NCBI RefSeq assembly: GCF_001559595.1
Contig: NZ_LNTY01000006.1
Coordinates: 682,001 to 746,000, forward strand
Source: Enterovibrio coralii
GTDB lineage: Bacteria > Pseudomonadota > Gammaproteobacteria > Enterobacterales > Vibrionaceae
Length of the DNA: 64,000 nt
Reading direction: 5' to 3'
Shown: positions 28,929 through 37,810 of the stretch, in pieces
Position numbering within the stretch: the stretch's first letter is position 1
Layout of the letters: each line of letters starts with the position of its first letter
The notes under the pieces: model-generated
What the model saw: only the letters and a program-made list of their open reading frames with translations
The model's database searches: none
Told to the model about the DNA's origin: nothing
Made by a program: the position numbers and the translations under genes

Positions 28929-29928
28929 ATGCCTGTAACTATTGATCCATCTGAAGCAACGTCCTTAGCCGTCATGGCATTAGAAAAAGTAGGCGTCACA
29001 CCGAACAACGCAAAATCCGTCGCTAACGCGCTTATTCAAGCAGAAGTTGACGGCCAACCGGGTCATGGACTGTCTCGACTCAGTGCATATATCGACCAAG
29101 TGAAGGTTGGCAAAGTTATTGGTGACGCAAAACCTAAAGTGACCACGCCTAAGCCCGCAATTTGCCACATCAATGCCGAGTTGGGATTTGCCTTTCCTGC
29201 AATGGATAAGCTCGTGACCTTACTTCCTGCGATGGCAAAGGCACAAGGCATTGCTTTGGGCGCGGTATATCGATCACACCATTTTGGACAAGCAGGCTTT
29301 CATGCTGAACGCATCGCCAAACAAGGCTGCATCGCGCTCGTTTTTTCAAACAGCCCCAGTGCCATCGCACCTTGGGGAGGTCATCGCCCTCTTTTCGGTA
29401 CCAACCTGTCGCATTTGCATGCCCACGAGACGACGCGCCACCGCTTGTGATTGATATGAGCTTAAGCAAGGTAGCTCGCGGCAAAGTATTGCTTGCACGT
29501 AAAAATGGCGAATCCATCCCTGACGATTGGGCAATTGATGAACACGGCGAACCCACAACTAACCCCAATGAAGCCGTCAAAGGTTCAATGCTTCCAATCG
29601 GTGACGCAAAAGGAGCCGCGCTTGCCCTCATGGTCGAGATTCTCTCTGCGACGCTTTCCAGCGCGTATATGGGTTCGAAGCCTCTTCTTTTTTTGATACC
29701 GAAGGCGAACCTCCCGCCATTGGCCATGCGGTCATCGCCATTGACCCCACAGCAACAGCGGCACATTTTTCCGAACGTATTGAGCTTATTTTACATGCAA
29801 TGACCGAACAAGACGGTGTGCGTCTGCCCGGTGAGAAACGCTTAATGCGACGAGAACAAGTGCTTTCTGATGGCCTTGAATTGATGGATTCGCTCTATGA
29901 AGAGCTGATCGACTTAGCAAACAGTTAA
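28929..29928 (+). CDS. ComC-like (R)-sulfolactate dehydrogenase, malate/L-lactate dehydrogenase family (two frameshifts)
   Basis: An NAD-dependent enzyme of the Ldh_2 family, which in sulfonate clusters interconverts (R)-sulfolactate and sulfopyruvate. Family motifs are VDGQPGHGLSRLSAYIDQV, AVYRSHHFGQAGFHAERIAK and GCIALVFSNSPSAIAPWGG. The frame breaks near 29405 (FGTN then PVAFACPRDD one frame over; CCC read as CC) and again near 29668 (ATLSSAY then GFEASSFFDTEGEPPAIGHA; AA read as A). It ends at 29926-29928 with ELIDLANS. Repaired length is about 333 residues, full for the family. TGGAGG precedes the ATG. With the partner (S)-sulfolactate dehydrogenase (SlcC) not in the window, its role may be limited to (R)-sulfolactate/sulfopyruvate exchange. 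Confidence 0.82.
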
Positions 29929-29959
29929 AACGAATTACGCATAATAAACAGGATGTTTC

Positions 29960-30991
29960 ATGCCCTCTTTCCTAAAACGTCATGTCCCAAGTTGGCAGGA
30001 TGTACAACAGAATACTAAGAGTCTTGCGCCCGGCCTTCTGCTTTCCGTCACCGTCGCGGCGGCTGCTACCTTTTTGGCGTCGCACTACGGCGCGCCTCAA
30101 ATGCTTTTCGCCCTGCTGCTTGGCATCGCATTTCACTTCCTTTCCTCTGACGCCAAATGTCAGCCCGGCATTGAATTTGCCGCGAAGAAGGTACTTCGAT
30201 TTGGTGTGGCACTATTAGGTCTTCGCATCACGGTCGAAGAAATGATGTCACTCGGCTGGGAGCTGTTAGTGTGGGTCGCTGGCGGCGTCGCCCTGACTAT
30301 CATGATTGGTATTGTGATAGCGAAAATACTGGGCCGTCGAACTCAGTTCGGTATTCTCACAGGTGGATCAGTTGCTATTTGTGGTGCCTCTGCTGCTTTG
30401 GCCATTTCTGCCATTCTACCGAAGCACCAATACAGTGAACGCAACACGCTCTTCACCGTTATTGCCGTCACAGCATTCAGTACGATTGCCATGGTCGTTT
30501 ACCCTATCATCGTCAACCTCCTTGGCTTTGATGATCGTCTTGCAGGTATTTTCTTGGGCGGCACGATTCACGACGTAGCGCAGGTCGTTGGTGCGGGTTA
30601 TTCCATTTCACCGCAAGCCGGTGAATACGCGACAATCACCAAGCTTCTCCGTGTTGCCTTGTTAGTGCCTGTCATCCTTGTTTTATCGCTCTATTTTCGT
30701 AGTCATCCAGACAAAGACTGCGAAAAGGCTGACATTCCCCTCCTCCCCTTTTTCGTGATAGGCTTTTGCCTCTGTGTCGCCATCAATAGTGCCCACATAT
30801 TACCAGCAGGCGTAACAAGCACATTGTCGAGCCTTTCGTCTTGGTGTTTAGTGTCTGCTGTTGCGGCTCTCGGCATCAAAACATCCGTTAAAAAGCTGTT
30901 TACCATCGGGTATGAGCCCATTTTAATGGTCGTTGTCGAGACCGTCGCTATCGCTGCTTGGGTGCTATTGGGTATTTATCTTTTGAGTTAG
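29960..30991 (+). CDS. YeiH-family membrane protein, probable sulfite exporter
   Basis: A 343-residue protein with about ten hydrophobic segments belonging to the YeiH/UPF0324 family: KKVLRFGVALLGLRITVEEM, LTGGSVAICGASAALAISAI, GTIHDVAQVVGAGYSIS and AALGIKTSVKKLF. Members encoded beside sulfonate lyases (SuyZ, CuyZ) are thought to export the sulfite released. Its place as the last gene after suyAB and the ComC-like gene supports that role. No sulfite dehydrogenase gene is present in the window, so export is the visible detoxification route (inference). Confidence 0.85.
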   Translation: MPSFLKRHVPSWQDVQQNTKSLAPGLLLSVTVAAAATFLASHYGAPQMLFALLLGIAFHFLSSDAKCQPGIEFAAKKVLRFGVALLGLRITVEEMMSLGWELLVWVAGGVALTIMIGIVIAKILGRRTQFGILTGGSVAICGASAALAISAILPKHQYSERNTLFTVIAVTAFSTIAMVVYPIIVNLLGFDDRLAGIFLGGTIHDVAQVVGAGYSISPQAGEYATITKLLRVALLVPVILVLSLYFRSHPDKDCEKADIPLLPFFVIGFCLCVAINSAHILPAGVTSTLSSLSSWCLVSAVAALGIKTSVKKLFTIGYEPILMVVVETVAIAAWVLLGIYLLS

Positions 30992-31077
30992 ACCCAGCTC
31001 TCTGCGCGCGTTCTTTCAATCCGCAGTAAACGCATAGGATTGTCGGCTGGGTAAACGGACATACATCGGACGTGTGA

Positions 31078-32757
31078 ATGACCCCAAAACAGCCTTTTGC
31101 CATCGGGATTGATCTAGGTACAACAAACAGTGCTATCGCTGTTTGGAAAGAGGGTAAAGCAGAGTTGATCCCAAACGCATTGGGGCACTTTTTAACTCCC
31201 TCCGTCGTCAGTGTCGATGAAAAGAATCAGGTACTAGTGGGTGATGCTGCACATCCACGCCTTGTTACTCGCCCGCAAGAAACCGCGTCAGCGTTTAAAC
31301 GCTACATGGGTACAGAAAAAGTCTACCAGCTGGGCAAGCACCGTTTCACGCCAACCGAACTGTGCGCGCTCATCCTAACGTCTCTTAAAGCCGACGCCGA
31401 AGCCTATCTTGGTGAACCCGTTCGTGAGGTAGTGATTTCTGTTCCTGCTTACTTTAGCGATCAACAAAGAAAGCAGGTTCACCATGCTGCTGAACTCGCT
31501 AACTTGATCGCAGTACGTTTGATTAATGAACCGACCGCGGCGTGTCTTGCATACAGCCTTCACGAGTCGCACGAAAGACGCTTTCTGGTGTTTGATTTGG
31601 GTGGCGGCACGTTTGACGTAACCGTTGTTGAACATGACGAAGGGTTTGTCGATGTGCGCGCTTCGGCAGGTGACAACCGTTTAGGTGGCGAAGATTTTAC
31701 CCAGCATCTGGCTAATTTTGTTATTGATAAGGTCAGCGTTGAAGGCTCTGAGCTGACGCTTGCCGAAAAAGCGAAGATCCTTAGTGCATGTGAAAAAGCT
31801 AAACGCGATAACGACGTCGATTTTCGCATTTCTTTGCCTAAGCCATTCTCTCGCGATATTAGCCTGACGCAACATGAACTCGATGAAGTTTGGAAAAGCA
31901 CCCTTCTGCGTTTGTCTCAACCGTTAAAACAAGCGTTGAGCGACGCGCGTATTTCTCCACAGGAGATTGATGAACTCATTTTTGTGGGTGGCGCAACGCG
32001 TTTACGCCAAGTTCAACAACTCGCCACACGTTTAATTGGTCGCTTTGGCCAGTCGTCACTCGACCCCGACTTGGTGGTTGCGATGGGTGCAGCAACACAA
32101 GCCGCTTGCCGCTTGCGCGACGCCGCCGTTGAAGAAATTGTGCTCACCGATGTTTGTCCATTCAGCTTAGGAGTTGCCTCGAACCGCAATGGACAGGTAG
32201 ATGTGTTCAGCCCCATCATTGAGCGAAATACCGTCATCCCAACGTCACGGGTTGAACGCTACTACACCACCACAGATGACCAAAACAAGGTGAGAATTGC
32301 GGTCTATCAAGGTGAGCGTTTTTGGGTTCGCGAAAACATCAAAATTAGTGAATTTGAAATTGATGTGCCCGAGAGCAAAGCCGGCGACGAAGCGATTGAT
32401 GTCAGATTCAGTTATGACATCAACGGCCTTTTAGAGGTAGACGTCACCGTTGTATCAACGCAAGCCTCGACCCAAAAAGTCATCGACCGAACGCCTATAG
32501 GAATGAGTGACGAAGACAAAACGGCAAGTCGAGAGCGCTTGGCTGCGCTAAAAGTGCATCCAAGGGACAAATTACCCAATATCGCACTCTCGGAGAAGCT
32601 AAACCGTTTGTATGAAGAGAAACTCGCTGATGAGCGTTATTTAGTAGAGCAACTCATTATCCAGTTTACGCAAGCACTGGACAGCCAAGACGAGCGAGTG
32701 ATCCGTGAGGCTAGAGACGATGTTAATCGGCAGTTGAAATCTCTCGGTTACAAGTAA
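31078..32757 (+). CDS. hscC: Hsp70-family chaperone HscC
   Basis: A 559-residue Hsp70: IDLGTTNSAIAVW at residues 10-22, LINEPTAACLAYSL, VFDLGGGTFDVTVVEHD, FVGGATRLRQVQQLATRLIG, then a short substrate-binding domain with FSLGVASN. The C-terminal lid is much shorter than in DnaK, and the overall length fits HscC (E. coli about 556). By family knowledge HscC is a specialised chaperone that works with J-proteins DjlB/DjlC and lacks a GrpE requirement. The nearby J-domain and DUF1266 genes reproduce the E. coli context. Confidence 0.9.
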   Translation: MTPKQPFAIGIDLGTTNSAIAVWKEGKAELIPNALGHFLTPSVVSVDEKNQVLVGDAAHPRLVTRPQETASAFKRYMGTEKVYQLGKHRFTPTELCALILTSLKADAEAYLGEPVREVVISVPAYFSDQQRKQVHHAAELANLIAVRLINEPTAACLAYSLHESHERRFLVFDLGGGTFDVTVVEHDEGFVDVRASAGDNRLGGEDFTQHLANFVIDKVSVEGSELTLAEKAKILSACEKAKRDNDVDFRISLPKPFSRDISLTQHELDEVWKSTLLRLSQPLKQALSDARISPQEIDELIFVGGATRLRQVQQLATRLIGRFGQSSLDPDLVVAMGAATQAACRLRDAAVEEIVLTDVCPFSLGVASNRNGQVDVFSPIIERNTVIPTSRVERYYTTTDDQNKVRIAVYQGERFWVRENIKISEFEIDVPESKAGDEAIDVRFSYDINGLLEVDVTVVSTQASTQKVIDRTPIGMSDEDKTASRERLAALKVHPRDKLPNIALSEKLNRLYEEKLADERYLVEQLIIQFTQALDSQDERVIREARDDVNRQLKSLGYK

Positions 32758-32899
32758 AAGCAAGACGACATTCCTTTGTGGAAATACGGCAAAATAATCC
32801 CGTTACAGAATCCCATAAAGCTGGGATAATGCTGCCCCTAAAGCAAGTCAGGATTCGTTCAAACGACCTGGCTCACGCAATACTCAACAGGATTTATCT

Positions 32900-33499
32900 A
32901 TGCGCGCCTTTGTACTTCGAGCACGTTCAGCTCCGACAAACAGCCAACAGTTGTTAGCGTCGGTGGGTCAAGAAGCCCACACTGAAATTTTGGCTCACAC
33001 CCTTATGAACTCAATCTTCGTTGCACAATCTCACCGTGACGATGTCATTGTTTATCTGGTTCTGGAAAGCACGCAAGACTACTCCCGTACCATTTGCTTC
33101 AAGCCAAATGAAATCAGCGATTTTAATGGTTTTCATGAGCAAGCATTGCTAAACAAAGTCGCGAAAGCATTGGATGCATCGGTGGGAATGGCGAAAGAGC
33201 AAACTCGTCAAGTTGAGCCGGGTATCACTGTTCAAACGCTTAGCTTTGAGCGCTTGTTGCAAGAGCTAGTAGAAGATTATCAAGTTTACATGATGGACAA
33301 GAAAGGCACGCCGATCCGTGAAGAGGAGTTTTCTGGTGATGTGTGTTTCTTACTGACTGACCACATTCCTATGCCGAAGAAAACGTTCAACAGCATGAAG
33401 CGAATGGGTGTGAAGAAAATCAGTTTGGGGCCGAAGATGCTGTTCGCCTCTCAATGCGTCGTTATCATCCAAAACGAGCTGGACATTCAACTGTCTTGA
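32900..33499 (+). CDS. TrmY-like pseudouridine methyltransferase (SPOUT family)
   Basis: A 199-residue protein starting MRAFVLRARSAPTNSQQLLA with internal HTEILAHTLMNSIFVAQSHR, YSRTICFKPNEISDFNGFHE and the C-terminal knot-like VCFLLTDHIPMPKKT and KISLGPKMLFASQCVVIIQN. This is the pattern of the TrmY/Mja1640 family, which in archaea N1-methylates pseudouridine 54 of tRNA. Vibrios carry a bacterial branch annotated as putative pseudouridine methyltransferase. The bacterial target is not settled. The gene stands alone with its own terminator. Confidence 0.85.
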   Translation: MRAFVLRARSAPTNSQQLLASVGQEAHTEILAHTLMNSIFVAQSHRDDVIVYLVLESTQDYSRTICFKPNEISDFNGFHEQALLNKVAKALDASVGMAKEQTRQVEPGITVQTLSFERLLQELVEDYQVYMMDKKGTPIREEEFSGDVCFLLTDHIPMPKKTFNSMKRMGVKKISLGPKMLFASQCVVIIQNELDIQLS

Positions 33500-33503
33500 C
33501 AAG

Positions 33504-33535
33504 AAAAAGCCCAAACCGTCGTTTGGGCTTTTTTG
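33504..33535. terminator. Bidirectional terminator
   Basis: AAAAAGCCCAAAC/GTTTGGGCTTTTTTG forms a strong stem with T runs on both strands, between the TrmY-like gene (ends 33499) and the convergent small membrane gene (ends 33539). Confidence 0.9.
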
Positions 33536-33538
33536 TCT

Positions 33539-33991
33539 CTATGCAGAAACCTGAGACTTCCTCCCAAGCTCCTCCACCTTCGCAATCAAAGATTCGGGAT
33601 TGGCATAAGCGTAATAATTGATCACCACGCTATCCGTCGCTGACTTTATGACGACTGAGAATTCACTCGGTTTCATCTCGGTCACGTCTTGCCAGTGGAT
33701 TAACGCACTGCCTTTCGCTACATAACTATCTGTCACTTTTGTTCGGTAAGAATCGTACACCCAAAATACAGTGACAAAGAGCGCAACGGCAGCCATGACG
33801 GCATACATCACTGTTAAAAGCACACCATGCTCTTCACCAGAAAGAATCAATCTGATGTTCAATACACAAAACGAAATTCCCAACACCAAGATGATCAACG
33901 CCAACGGCTTGTTCAACTCCGCGTAGTTTTGTGATTCTGTGGGGCTTTTACCCATTGCATTACCTATGCTTGATTTACTTTTTGAACCCAA
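33539..33991 (-). CDS. Small membrane protein with two helices
   Basis: A 150-residue protein with a polar N-terminus (GSKSKSSIGNAMGKSPTESQ), two adjacent hydrophobic helices (residues about 30-50 and 58-80) and a cytoplasmic beta-rich domain containing SALIHWQDVTEMKPSEFSVV, which resembles PH-like domains found after such helices. Its start overlaps the end of the J-protein frame upstream by 17 bases, so it is in the same operon. I cannot name a family. Confidence 0.65.
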   Translation of the reverse strand: MGSKSKSSIGNAMGKSPTESQNYAELNKPLALIILVLGISFCVLNIRLILSGEEHGVLLTVMYAVMAAVALFVTVFWVYDSYRTKVTDSYVAKGSALIHWQDVTEMKPSEFSVVIKSATDSVVINYYAYANPESLIAKVEELGRKSQVSA

Positions 33992-36757
33992 GCACCTTGC
34001 GCATATTTATCTTTCTCGTCGCCACCACCGCTCTGTTCCATCCTCCTTTTGCATATAGAGGAGGCAGTGATGAAGCCAGATAGAGATGGGAAAAGACGTT
34101 AACCAACGCAATGAACGGTGCTTTAAAAATTAAAGCAGCAAAGTAGGTAAATAGCGAATAGCCTATATACTTATTTTTGTTTGATTTTTCGATGATCGGA
34201 CGCGAGATTTGCCAAATCAGTAAACCTTGGATGACAGTCATAAACACCGACGACCGAAACACCTGTTCAAACGTGGCATCTGGGAATGACAAAACAGACC
34301 AAGGAAAAATGAAAATCCATACGAGAAACATCGCGATTGACAAAAATACCAGCCTTTTCTTGCTGTAAGTTGCCGCTTTTCCGCCCTTCACTTCAATATC
34401 CTGCTCAAGCCTATTCTGGTACACGTTTTCCAGTTGGGTAACTGCCACATCGGTAACATCCCGTTGCAACGCTGTTTGTTTCTCTCGTCGATTCGCTAGC
34501 TCCTTTAACGGCGACAAGTCGTAACCTTCTTCACTTAATCCTAAGTGTAATTGAGTTAGCAGAAGCAACATGGGGTAATGAAAGGGTTTCGCCTCATCAA
34601 CAGGGTCATTTTCCTGAATGAGTTTTGGCTCGGTAAACCACTCACGGTTTGTCGTCAGCATCGCATGAATGAACTCTGGCTTTGAGTACTCATAGCTTTC
34701 TTGCTCCAGCCCTTTTTCTTCTCTCACTCTGAGCAAACTCTGCTGTTGCCAATCCACGACAGCTTGTAAGTGTGGAAATCTGAGTGATTCGGCTGCAACG
34801 ATATTCCAAAGGACAATTGCTTCATCGAAGTGTTCTTCTTTAATCAATCGAGACAGAGCCATTACTGCCATCAAATCGCCTGATTTTGCTTTTTCCATCA
34901 AGACTTCATGGTTAAATAGACTCTCAGCCAGAGTGACTTGCCTATCCACAATGAGTCTAAATACAAACTGTTCGGGGTAACGATTAAGCAAAGTGACGGC
35001 GTCTGGCAGATACTGCCCTTCCTCTTCGGAAAAGAGTAACAAAAGCCCCAGTTGTTGAGTGGTTTGGGTATCAGGAAGCTCAGTGAGCGTCCCTCTTATC
35101 GTCTGCTTTTCTGCGCCTCCGGTAGCGAGATGAGAGTAAAACCACAACGCCCAATTAAATACCCCATCAAACACTTCATCTGCCCAACAGCTACTTAGCT
35201 TGAAGTCGCGATTGACTGCGCGATAGAAACACAGTGCATCGGCATAGTGCGGGAAAAATGAATCGTCTCTGATTTCCTCAAATACGATGATTTGCGCATC
35301 TTCCAACTGGCGAAACCACGTATCAGGGATCAAAGGATGTCGGCGAATGCACTCCATCCAATCCAACTTGGACATCGATGAGATTTCTTCGTAGTTCAGC
35401 GGCTCGGCCTTGAAAATCGCGTCACTTTCATAGGCTGAAAGTTTCAATTGAAGCGAGTCCACACCTTTTTCATTTTCAAGTGCTTGCATCACCCATTGCT
35501 CCACCAGCACAAGCAATGTCTGGGTAAGCCCTGTTTCCGATGCTTTCGCAGTTCTAATCTCTTTCAGGATATGTTTCAGCCACACCCAGCTTCCTGAATG
35601 ACCAGCCCACAATGCGCTACCAACAAGTTGCCAAATGCCATCAAGGCCGACCAAATCGAGGCGGTGATTGATGTGCGAACGATTTTGGTTGAGCAGTTGC
35701 CCATAAAGCCACTGGAGCAGTCTCTGCTTAGCAGGATCTTCTGATGCCTGAGGAAGCCTGCGCTCGGTTCGCCAATAGACGGGAGGTAACGGCGTCCACA
35801 TTTGACATAAAAACGCCGCGCTAATGGAAATCAAACCTCCCTGCTCGATGCTTCGTCTTAAAAGAATATCTGCCACCTCGGGATAGCTTTCTGCTCAAGT
35901 AATTTCTCTGACACCACATCAATAAGCTCCTCCCGCTGGCACAATAAAGCGGCATCAGCGACAAGGCTCCACTGTTCCGTTGTCAATGACGAAGCCATAT
36001 TCCCGCAGAACCTTTCCACCAGCTCAATCAGCACTGCACGCGACCTATTGCGGCTGGCAATGAGGCTTTTTAAGAGTACAAGCTCTGTTTCCTTACGTGG
36101 AATGTATGCTGCAACGATGTGTTGGCTAAACAGGTATTCAATGGCTTCAGGTTGCCCGATACTCAAAGCAATCTCTTGCGGACGCAAAAAACCGAGAATC
36201 GCGCGTTGCTCAGCTTGGCTGAGTGCTTGCAGTTCCTCCAAAGACAGGATGAATGGCTGCGTTCTCCAGTCATCGAGAAATTCCCCCACTTCTTGAAGCT
36301 CGTCCGTCCCTCGATGAAAAGACTCCCACCCCAAGCTTTCCCAAAGCGTCTGAATAACTGCTGGCGGCAACCAACGGTTTCCCATCACCGCTCTGAGCGC
36401 GTGTTTTGAAATGTCCTCTTGTTGGTCAATCGGAAGCAGCATGATTGACTCTGCCCATTGCCGCCACACATCTACCGTCATGCGCTTTTCGGCATCGGCG
36501 AGTATTTCATCAAACTGAATAACTTCTGCACTCTGTGTTTGTGATTCCGATGCTGCCGGAACGGCGTCATTTTTTACTTCATCTGGCACGTCAGCAGATG
36601 ATAAATATCTAAGCGCATCCTCATAAGCTTGGCGAGCACGCTGAAAGCCGTCAGGGTCGTCTTCTGGGTGGTGAATACGAATCAGTTTGCGATAGGCTTT
36701 TTTGATAACACTTTCGTCTTTCGTTTCTTCAATGCCGAGCACGTCCCACATTGTCAT
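33975..36757 (-). CDS. Large J-domain membrane protein, DjlB/DjlC-like (frame broken near 35870)
   Basis: Two overlapping frames lie here. 35858-36757 encodes 299 residues beginning with a J domain (WDVLGIEETKDESVIKKAYR, then HHPEDDPDGFQRARQAYEDA; the HPD core reads HPE). 33975-35876 encodes 633 residues ending in four or so membrane helices. The first frame ends KLLEQKAIPRWQIFF, while one base added to the C run (ATCCCG) gives AIPEVADILLRRSIEQGG without a stop, joining both into about 927 residues. The joined layout, N-terminal J domain with C-terminal membrane segments, is that of DjlB/DjlC, partners of HscC. Otherwise the second frame would start at a GTG lacking a ribosome binding site. 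Confidence 0.7.
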
Positions 36758-37529
36758 TTGTCGTCTCCCGGCTCGTCATTCAGTATCGCTTGCAATGATT
36801 CAGGTGCTTTCAGTTCTGGTAACGGCGTGAACCAATCCACCCAATGGACAGGACACGCCTCATCGGCTTCTATGTCTTTAAAAAATCGGCTGAAGCTAAC
36901 GTGAAATCCATCGCTTAACAGGTAAGGCGTATTGATGGCGTCATTATCTTCGTCGTTGATGTAGTCCCAGTAGTTTCGCCCAAAGATAAAGCTGTGTAGA
37001 TATTCAGACCATCCTGAGAATCGCTGGCGAATTTGAAGGCTGAGGTAATTGAGCAAGAACGCGCATTCCTCTTGGGTCACCTTGCCTAAGCAAAGACCGG
37101 CTCTGGCAAGAAATGCCGCGCGGCTATAATCCCAAGCGAGAAAGCCAGACCTCCCTGCATGACGAAAGGCAGCGTCTAAATACCGCATTTCTGATTTTGC
37201 GACGTCACTTTGAACGGTTTGAATGCGAGCGTCCCACTCTTTCGCGTCATGCAAGCACGACGACAAAACTCGTTTCGCCAGATATCGCCATGCACCTCTC
37301 CCATCGCCAATCGGTGGATCATCTCATGCCACTCACGGCGAGTTTCAATTCCCCACCACTCGACAAAGCTTTTCTCCCAATCCGCCACATCTTCAACATC
37401 TCGCTTGAGTTCGGGGAGTAAATACTCGAAGTCGCGGCGGTTATAACTGACTTGAGGGGACGCGACCGCCAGCCACCACTGGCAATGAGGCAAATCAGGG
37501 TCGATTGCGTAAAGAGAGGAAGTGGTCAT
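36754..37529 (-). CDS. DUF1266 protein, YbeU/YbeR-like (frameshifted near 37245)
   Basis: The C-terminal part has the DUF1266 pattern: FLAWDYSRAAFLARAGLCLG, then FLLNYLSLQIRQRFSGWSEY and FIFGRNYWDY. The N-terminal frame (MTTSSLYAIDPDLPHCQWWL to WRNEFCRRA) ends out of frame; adding one T to GTGCTTGCATG gives RRALHDAKEWDA and about 258 residues. E. coli carries DUF1266 genes ybeR and ybeU next to djlB, djlC and hscC, so this gene supports the HscC-locus assignment. It overlaps the J-protein gene by four bases. Function unknown. Confidence 0.82.
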
Positions 37530-37810
37530 CCGTATACCTAGCGAAACTGTCTAAACGAAGCAATTTATTCTACGTGTGCAAATTTAAAAGATACATGAAG
37601 GCAGGGATCTCACCTTGAAAACTTGGCGGTTGATCAGGCAACCTCAGACGGTGAATCTCAATTGATTTCAGTTCCCGTAATTTCAAGGTTTCAAATTGTG
37701 TTAAGCCATCAAATATTCACCAATATTCTTGTCCCTTGACTTATGCAGAGCTGAAATTCCTTCCTACAATCAAATAACTGATACATTCATTTCAATGACG
37801 GGACAAAAAC

